DNA from: Zancudomyces culisetae
Lineage: Eukaryota; Kickxellomycota; Harpellomycetes; Harpellales; Legeriomycetaceae
NCBI GenBank assembly: GCA_001969505.1
Contig: LSSK01000759.1
Span: forward strand, 1-12,050
Direction of reading: 5' to 3'
DNA: 12,050 nucleotides
Shown here piece after piece: positions 7,326 to 12,050 of the stretch. The position numbers and the translations under genes were made by a program. Below the pieces are notes generated by a model that saw only the letters and a list, made by a program, of their open reading frames with translations, did not search any database and was not told the origin of the DNA. Positions within the stretch are counted from its first letter, which is position 1; every line of letters starts with the position of its first letter.

Positions 7326-7910
7326 TTACCCAAAAACGCGAACAGGTGCAAATAGGACATATGCGCAGTTCTTGTTGGAGGGTTTTTCGATGTATTCATA
7401 CGTCCTGTTAACGTACTCGTGGTTGATGACGTAAATATCATCTTGGATGCAAAACTCAAGCAGAATAAATTTATCTTCTACCAACCTAGAAAAGGAATAG
7501 CAACTGCCCTTGCTCTGGTAGATAGGATATGTGCAAGACATTGTTCCTTCTGAACGATTAATAAAAGGAGTTGTGTTTTTCCATAGCACATAGTTTGTTG
7601 TGCTTTTTTTTCCATCTGAGCATATCTCTTTTATAGCAAGTACGTTATCTGCATTGATGCTGGAATCAGATTCTTCATAAAACCGAGTCCGCTTGTACCC
7701 AATTATACCAGTATCGATCAACTCTGGCTTGAGTTCACTTACAGCCCGTAGTAGCATTTTATGGATTCCATAGGTGTGATAGTCTGGAGTTATTCTATGT
7801 TTTGTTGCTAGTTTCAAGATTATGTCGTTAGAGTTAGATGACTGCCCTTCAGCCATTAATATAGAAAATAAAAAGAGATAAACCGAATTTATTATTGCTA
7901 GTATCTTCAT
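7326..7910 (-). CDS. Unrecognised secreted glycoprotein (194 residues)
   Basis: The protein starts with a clear signal peptide (MKILAIINSVYLFLFSILMA, cleavage near residues 20-23), so it should enter the secretory pathway. No further membrane segment or C-terminal GPI signal is present, suggesting release or retention in the wall. The mature part has five cysteines (97, 126, 137, 154, 182) and three N-glycosylation sequons (NTT 112, NRS 118, NRT 168), all in the second half, which therefore looks like the folded domain. I recognise no family. The codon use and lack of simple repeats argue that it is a real gene. The stop at 7326-7328 sits inside GGTAAGG, a donor-like sequence, so a short 3' exon is possible, but no convincing continuation is seen. 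It converges on the surface protein gene. Confidence 0.75.
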   Translation of the reverse strand: MKILAIINSVYLFLFSILMAEGQSSNSNDIILKLATKHRITPDYHTYGIHKMLLRAVSELKPELIDTGIIGYKRTRFYEESDSSINADNVLAIKEICSDGKKSTTNYVLWKNTTPFINRSEGTMSCTYPIYQSKGSCYSFSRLVEDKFILLEFCIQDDIYVINHEYVNRTYEYIEKPSNKNCAYVLFAPVRVFG

Positions 7911-8261
7911 TTCTTTTCTTTACAAAGCTGCCCTCTTTTTTTTGATGTTTTTTGTTTTTTGTTTTTGTTTTTGAACTACTAGTATGGTTTGACTTTATAA
8001 TACTGAATTTCAGGCTGTTAGGGATGTCTATAATGAATCCGAGATGATATCGTTATAATAGTTTATTGAGAGAGAGTTTTGTAAATCAATTCAACAGTTT
8101 CTGATGATAAAAGCAGATACATATAGTCATTGTATTTATTTTTTTAATTTTTTTTTTGAAGCGGAAAAAAAGGGAAGGAGAGAGGGGAGAGAGTCCTTGA
8201 GTATGAAGGGAAAGAGTTTAGTATACTCCAGTTGTTATGGGCAGGTATAGTAATAACCAAG

Positions 8262-8285
8262 AAAATATTAAAATATTAAAATATT
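8262..8285. repeat. Octamer repeat (AAAATATT)3
   Basis: Three perfect AAAATATT units occur in the spacer, followed by a partial fourth. Each unit is nearly self-complementary. Confidence 0.85.
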
Positions 8286-8853
8286 AAAATTAATTATATT
8301 CCAGTATCAATACTTGAAAAAAAGTTAAGCTGATAACATCAAGTAATCCAAGAAAAAGTATTTGAAATACACAAAGAATTCAAAAAAGTACCTATATTAT
8401 CGTAAAGAGTAACCTGGTTATGCCCAAGTAGGAAGCGTCAAATAACAACAACCGAGAATATTAATGTGTCTTTGTTACACTAGATTCAAGTTTGAGACAA
8501 GATTGCACTTGAAAGGGAACAAATAAATAAATAAAAAAGACGAGTTTTCGAGTAGAAATGAAAAAGTATTGCAAGTTTATTCCAGAAGTATAATTTCAAA
8601 AAAAGATAACTAGAAGGAGTTAGGGAGCAAGGGGAGCAAGGAGAGGGGAGGGGGAAAGGTAGAATGGCCAGATATTTTGAAAAGTAAAAAAAAGGGATGT
8701 TGATACAATGTTTATGTAGAATAAAGTTGTATCTTTTTACCAAATATGTTTTGTTTTTGTTTTTTACAATTTAGACATAACCTTGGCTCTACTCCACTAT
8801 TGATAAAAAGTAGTAAGATGGTATTAATCTTGAATTTAATTTGGATTAATTGG

Positions 8854-8856
<3 letters not shown>

Positions 8857-8884
<28 letters not shown>
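8857..8884. repeat. Dinucleotide microsatellite (GT)14
   Basis: Fourteen uninterrupted GT units, flanked by CA on the left and GCAG on the right. Useful as a polymorphic marker; no function is indicated. Confidence 0.97.
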
Positions 8885-8890
<6 letters not shown>

Positions 8891-9150
8891 ATTGGTAATT
8901 ATGTAGATCTTGAGATACAGAAATAAATATACATTATAACCATGATTTACGGTTAGGGTAATAGTATAATCGTAATAAACGAAAAAGAGATTTTGAGAAA
9001 AAGGAGGGATAGGGTATATATATATGATAAAAGTGGCTGATTGAAAAACCAAGAGATGATTTCCAAGGGTGGTCAAGTATCCTAGACACTCAATATTTGC
9101 AGTAGAATTACAAAAAAAAAAAAAGAAAGAAAGACTTTTTGATGCCAGAG

Positions 9151-9175
9151 GGGAAGAGGAGGGAAGAGGAGGGAA
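9151..9175. repeat. Polypurine decamer repeat (GGGAAGAGGA)2.5
   Basis: Two perfect 10-bp units and a half unit lie in a purine-only tract downstream of the 9352-9966 gene. Confidence 0.85.
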
Positions 9176-9351
9176 ATAGTGTTTGAATAATTAGGTATAA
9201 AAAGGGTGGGGGAGGGGAGAGGGTGGCAAGTTAAAGACCTAGAAATTTAGAGACAAGAAAGAAAAAGAAAAAAAAAAAGAAAAAAAAGAAAGAGTACAAA
9301 AGGGGTAAATATATACAAGGTATTAAAATGAAAAAGAAAAAGAAAAAAAAA

Positions 9352-9966
9352 CTAGTCAAGAAAACCAGGTTCTAAAATACCCGGGTGGAATAGTTCATTG
9401 ATGTGACATTCCAAATCAACGGTTTTGAGTACATAGGAGCGGGAAAACGAAGAGTCCGGGTAGCAGTCGGCGGAAAGAAGATCGAATTCGGGGAATACAT
9501 TGATGTACCTGAACAGCTGGCCTATCCCAACAGTGCTGATCAAGTCCTTGGCCCGCTGGCTCTTGATATAAACAATGCTATTTGCAGTGCACACGACCTT
9601 GTCTCTACAAACCAGATTCACGTGTCTATCAAAGACCAAGTTCCCGGCATTATTATCATCATCGTTGTTATTGTTATTTTCGTTATTGTTGTTGTCCAGG
9701 CTATCAGTTTTGGGATATATTTGTGTGTTCTTGATAATGTTGACAGAAACCGGATTGTTGTAAAATGAACTTAGTAAACGCTGGAGATTCCCGTTGGCAG
9801 TCAAAAAAATCCGTTGTGAGGGATTGTCGAATTTGGATGGCAGGACACAATGCGTCTTTAGCGGAAGAAAAATGTCGCCTAGATGGTGATCGGAATCTAG
9901 AGAATTCGGACTAGTTCGAGGACTGGTCGAATCGGGACAAGTTGTCGGAGTTTCTTGACTTTGCAT
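9352..9966 (-). CDS. Conserved fungal-type protein, chorismate-lyase-like fold suspected
   Basis: The protein has 204 residues and starts at the first ATG. Residues 1-30 are Ser/Thr/Pro-rich and probably disordered. The pattern RIFLTANGNLQRLLSSFYNN-PVSVNIIKN (about 52-81), then FDRHVNLVCRDKVVCTANSIVYI (about 112-134), then GIGQLFRYINVFPEFDLL (about 147-164), and finally FSRSYVL...ECHINELFHPGIL (about 173-200), resembles the order of motifs in UbiC/chorismate-lyase-like proteins. These are the (I/L)L(T/S).(D/N)G...LL, R.V.L and S...I, GIG and R.Y.L elements. An Asn/Asp-rich insert at about 93-107 separates the first two blocks. Known lyases convert chorismate to 4-hydroxybenzoate. I cannot confirm catalytic residues, and no transit peptide is evident, so function should be left open. 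The family assignment is a tentative inference; coding status is well supported. Confidence 0.78.
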   Translation of the reverse strand: MQSQETPTTCPDSTSPRTSPNSLDSDHHLGDIFLPLKTHCVLPSKFDNPSQRIFLTANGNLQRLLSSFYNNPVSVNIIKNTQIYPKTDSLDNNNNENNNNNDDDNNAGNLVFDRHVNLVCRDKVVCTANSIVYIKSQRAKDLISTVGIGQLFRYINVFPEFDLLSADCYPDSSFSRSYVLKTVDLECHINELFHPGILEPGFLD

Positions 9967-10390
9967 TTTATTCTATTTTATTTTTTCTTTACAATTTCCT
10001 TTTAGAATTATTATTACTTTTATTGTTTATTCCTGTTGTGAAAATAGGTAGGAAAAAAGAGTGCGAAAGAGTAGAGTAGAGTATAGGTATAGGTATAATC
10101 ATAAAAGCAAGGTATAATATATTGCTTCAAAAGTAACAAGTATTTGAAAATCAAAAAAAAAAAAGAATTAAAAAAGGAAAGAAATAAATGGATAAGCAAA
10201 ATATATACACAGGAAAAAAAAAATAAAGTTTTGAGAGGTTGGAGATTTTTTTTTTGATTGAATGATTTTTTTTTCCTTTGATTAGCCAAAACCCAATCAG
10301 ATTTAGAAGCAAAAAGCAGAGGTAAAAAAAAAAATCATGATTGGGGAAGTTTGATTTGAGGAAAAATTGAACAGAAAAAGTAAAAAAGAG
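9967..10390. other. Spacer between Pbp1 3' end and the 9352-9966 gene
   Basis: This region should hold the promoter of the 9352-9966 gene and the 3' end of PBP1, both on the minus strand. It contains A-runs on the plus strand, a (GAGTA)3 repeat at 10069-10083 and a (TATAGG)2 repeat at 10082-10093. The open frame at 10020-10289 (minus) is T-rich, with low-complexity hydrophobic and polar runs, and is not called. Confidence 0.5.
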
Positions 10391-12050
10391 TTAACTTTGA
10401 TTTTGTTGTTGTTGTTGCTGTTGTTGTTGCTGTTGTTGTTGCTGTTGTTGAGGAAGGGGTTGGTGTGGGTGTGGGTGTGGGTGTGGGTGTGGGTGAGAAA
10501 GAGGAAGAGGAATAGATGGGTGAGGAGGAGGAATGGGTTGGTAGGGGGGATGAGGGAGAGGATGAGAAAGAGGAATGTTTGTATAGTTAGGAGTATTAGG
10601 GAAATAAGGAGAGTGGGGATGATCATTGATGTTTAGTTGGTGGGAGGGGTAGATGGAGGGGAGGGTGGTTAGAGGAGGAATGGAGGGAGAGTCTGAAGAG
10701 GGAGTGGAGAATTGGGGATAAGGGTAGAGGATGGTAGAGGGATCAGCAGGGTCGGGAGTAGAGGGGTCGGGGTGAGGATAGGCAGAGTAGGAAGGGTCGG
10801 AAAATTGAGGATCTGAGGAAGGATAGGAAGGAATGGGATAGTTGTAGTCGACGAGAAGGACATGAGGGTAGGGAAGATGAGGATGAGGATGAGCGTGGGG
10901 ATGAGGGTGAGGGTGAGGATGAGGTGGTGGGGGAGGAGCGATGGATTGGTAAGGATTAGGAATGTAGTTATAAACAGTAGGTTTGTTGGAAAGAGAATAA
11001 GGGATGGAGGAGGAGACAAGATTGAGAACGTTGCGCAGGAAGGGAGAGGAGGAGCCAGGCCAGGTAGGAGGGCAGGAGGAAGGGTCGGAGGAGAGGTGAG
11101 GTTTGTTGGAGAAGTCGAGAATGTTGTAAGAAGGAGAAGAATGGACTTGAGGTTTTGTGGAAAAGAAGCGGCTGGGTTTTACGGGTTTTGCAATTGATTT
11201 GGGAACAAATACAGCAGCTTTGGGGTTGGGAACAAAGGAAGGAGCATTAGAGTTGAGTTTGGAAGAAATGGATACTGAAGAAGAAGAAGAAGGAAGAGGA
11301 AGAGGAGAAGAAGGAGCAGGAGGAGGAGGAGGAGGAGGAGAGGTTGCATTGGCTGTTGTAGATGTAGTTGTTGGAGTTGTAGTGGAAGTTGGAGTTGAAG
11401 TTTGAAGAGCAGTATTGGTTGGGGATTGTTGCAATCCGACTAGTTTAGGCTCAACAATATCTTTGATGTGTTCAGGCATAGGCGTATTGAGCACAAAGCT
11501 ATTGGAAAAGCGCACCAAGTCTTCCATGTGGCCACGCATGGCCTGGCGTTTTTGCTGTTTAATGTCTTCACGTGCAATCGAAATCTGTTTTGTCAAATCG
11601 CGTTGGACTTTAAGCACACCTTGGGCTTGTAGTTTTTCGATTTCGAGTTTGTAGCGGCCTGATAAGACACTTTTATCTGGTTGTCTATTCGATGAAGATG
11701 TTGTTGGTGTTGTTGATTTGGAACTAAGAGTTGCAGCTGTAGTTGTAGATATGGGATTGACACTTATTCGAGGTTCAATGGTTTTGATATTGAGTTTGGC
11801 CAATGCATTGAGTGCCATTTCCGTACTCAGAATCTCATTCTTTTGAGTTTGATTTGTATTATTATTTGTATTTGTATTTGTATTTGTATTTGCAGCCAAA
11901 TCTACATTATTAGGTTGAGCTTCTTCTCCAGTTTTGACACCAACTTCAGCTTTGCCGCGTAGATATGGCGGAACATATTTGCCTGCCTTGACCTTTTCCT
12001 CTACTCTAAGAACAGCTCCATATCTGTCTTCCTCATCCATATCTTCTTCT
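10391..12050 (-). CDS. PBP1: Ataxin-2/Pbp1 homologue, C-terminal part (5' end outside the window)
   Basis: Ataxin-2/Pbp1 binds poly(A)-binding protein and influences poly(A) tail length, stress granules and TORC1 signalling in the cytoplasm. The open frame runs to the window edge: EED precedes the first Met at 12040, so that Met is probably internal and the Lsm and LsmAD domains lie beyond 12050. Visible here is the family segment just after LsmAD, DEEDRYGAVLR then GKYVPPYLRGK. An Asn/Thr-rich stretch follows, then a charged, probably helical block ending DLVRFSNSFVLNTPMPEHI, like the fungal LKKF...F.LNTPVP motif. A PAM2 motif, SKLNSNAPSFVP, lies at 11228-11263 and would bind the MLLE domain of Pab1. 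The C-terminal half is Pro/Ser/Tyr-rich with poly-Pro, two His-Pro repeat tracts and 16 consecutive Gln before NQS and the TAA stop. PAM2 and KYVPPYLR together make the family very likely. Confidence 0.88.
   Translation of the reverse strand, partial: EEDMDEEDRYGAVLRVEEKVKAGKYVPPYLRGKAEVGVKTGEEAQPNNVDLAANTNTNTNTNNNTNQTQKNEILSTEMALNALAKLNIKTIEPRISVNPISTTTAATLSSKSTTPTTSSSNRQPDKSVLSGRYKLEIEKLQAQGVLKVQRDLTKQISIAREDIKQQKRQAMRGHMEDLVRFSNSFVLNTPMPEHIKDIVEPKLVGLQQSPTNTALQTSTPTSTTTPTTTSTTANATSPPPPPPPAPSSPLPLPSSSSSVSISSKLNSNAPSFVPNPKAAVFVPKSIAKPVKPSRFFSTKPQVHSSPSYNILDFSNKPHLSSDPSSCPPTWPGSSSPFLRNVLNLVSSSIPYSLSNKPTVYNYIPNPYQSIAPPPPPHPHPHPHPHAHPHPHLPYPHVLLVDYNYPIPSYPSSDPQFSDPSYSAYPHPDPSTPDPADPSTILYPYPQFSTPSSDSPSIPPLTTLPSIYPSHQLNINDHPHSPYFPNTPNYTNIPLSHPLPHPPYQPIPPPHPSIPLPLSHPHPHPHPHPHQPLPQQQQQQQQQQQQQQQQNQS
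10403..10450 (-). repeat. Poly-glutamine codon tract (16 CAA/CAG)
   Basis: Sixteen consecutive Gln codons lie at the C-terminus of the Pbp1 homologue. Reading from the stop side they run five CAA, CAG, three CAA, CAG, three CAA, CAG, two CAA. The regular spacing of CAG suggests expansion of a 12-bp CAACAACAACAG unit rather than pure trinucleotide slippage. Confidence 0.95.
10465..10494 (-). repeat. Hexamer repeat (GTGGGT)5 coding for His-Pro
   Basis: Five perfect hexamers lie within the PBP1 frame and encode alternating His and Pro, immediately before the poly-Gln tract. A second, degenerate His-Pro tract lies at about 10876-10925. Confidence 0.93.
11228..11263 (-). other. PBP1: PAM2 motif (Pab1-binding) of the Pbp1 homologue
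   Basis: The encoded SKLNSNAPSFVP matches the PAM2 consensus (S.LN..A..F.P) of ataxin-2 and other MLLE ligands, with the key Leu, Asn, Ala, Phe and Pro all present. It is followed by a second FVP (NPKAAVFVP), perhaps a degenerate copy. Confidence 0.85.
11863..11892 (-). repeat. Hexamer repeat (TATTTG)5 coding for Asn-Thr
   Basis: Five perfect hexamers within PBP1 encode alternating Asn and Thr in the linker between the post-LsmAD segment and the helical block. Confidence 0.92.

Larger units (their letters stand above)
7911..9351. other. 1.4-kb gene-free spacer rich in simple repeats
   Basis: No supportable gene is seen on either strand; the open frames at 8486-8743 and 8846-9076 (minus) are by-products of purine-rich DNA and of a (GT)14 tract. 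The part next to 7910 must contain the promoter of the secreted glycoprotein gene. Polypurine stretches occur at about 8160-8192, 8617-8660 and 9145-9175. The 9240-9350 part is almost pure A/G and would form the 3' region of the minus-strand gene at 9352. Confidence 0.55.

Noticed and set aside
7326-7910. Idea that the orphan secreted protein is a killer toxin
   Set aside because: A signal peptide and cysteines alone do not support it; there is no Kex2 processing pattern or immunity partner, and no known family is recognised.
8846-9076. Open frame with a (HT)n tail on the minus strand
   Set aside because: The tail is a translation of the (GT)14 microsatellite; no start context or domain supports it.
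9403-9768. 121-codon plus-strand open frame
   Set aside because: It is antisense to the 9352-9966 gene, and its Ile/Val runs are complements of the Asn/Asp codon tract.
10669-11654. Several frames overlapping the PBP1 coding region on both strands
   Set aside because: They arise from low-complexity Pro/Ser/His codons of PBP1, which has the PAM2 and KYVPPYLR motifs in its own frame.

Overview
The window looks like nuclear DNA of a budding yeast (Saccharomycotina): short, mostly AT-rich intergenic DNA, a CHS7-type chitin synthase export factor, a GPI-anchored wall protein with serine/glycine-rich repeats, and an ataxin-2/Pbp1 homologue. It is not a typical CTG-Ser species. CTG is used freely in CHS7, at membrane-buried positions where the S. 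cerevisiae protein has hydrophobic residues, so CTG probably encodes leucine. Two of the genes are spliced, one of them three times, which is more introns than expected from Saccharomyces-like yeasts. This points, as inference only, to an intron-richer, early-branching lineage.

Layout. 1-2090 has no supportable gene. 2091-3420 (+) is CHS7 in four exons. 3422-4395 (-) is a two-exon transcriptional-CDK cyclin, convergent with CHS7; the two stop codons are one base apart. 4396-5988 is a 1.6-kb divergent region with two small hydrophobic ORFs (4801-5121 and 5165-5377, +), possibly exons of one unrecognised membrane protein gene. 5989-6831 (+) encodes a secreted, repeat-rich, probably GPI-anchored protein. 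7326-7910 (-) encodes an unrecognised secreted glycoprotein and converges on it. 7911-9351 is a simple-repeat-rich spacer. 9352-9966 (-) encodes a protein resembling the chorismate-lyase-like fold. 10391-12050 (-) is the C-terminal part of Pbp1/ataxin-2, whose 5' end, including the Lsm/LsmAD region, lies beyond the right edge.

The genes do not form one pathway. Two act at the cell surface (CHS7 for chitin synthase export, the 5989-6831 wall protein), a third is secreted, and two act in mRNA production and fate (cyclin, Pbp1). The most useful results come from reading across introns. The short ORF at 2091 is the real N-terminus of Chs7, the cyclin has a hidden first exon that supplies the start of its cyclin box, and all four introns end in the same AAATAG acceptor. 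Other points of note are heptameric tandem repeats at three separate loci, two 27-bp-period arrays in the wall protein gene, and an ataxin-2 homologue carrying 16 consecutive glutamines at its C-terminus. I found no mobile element, CRISPR array, rRNA or tRNA.
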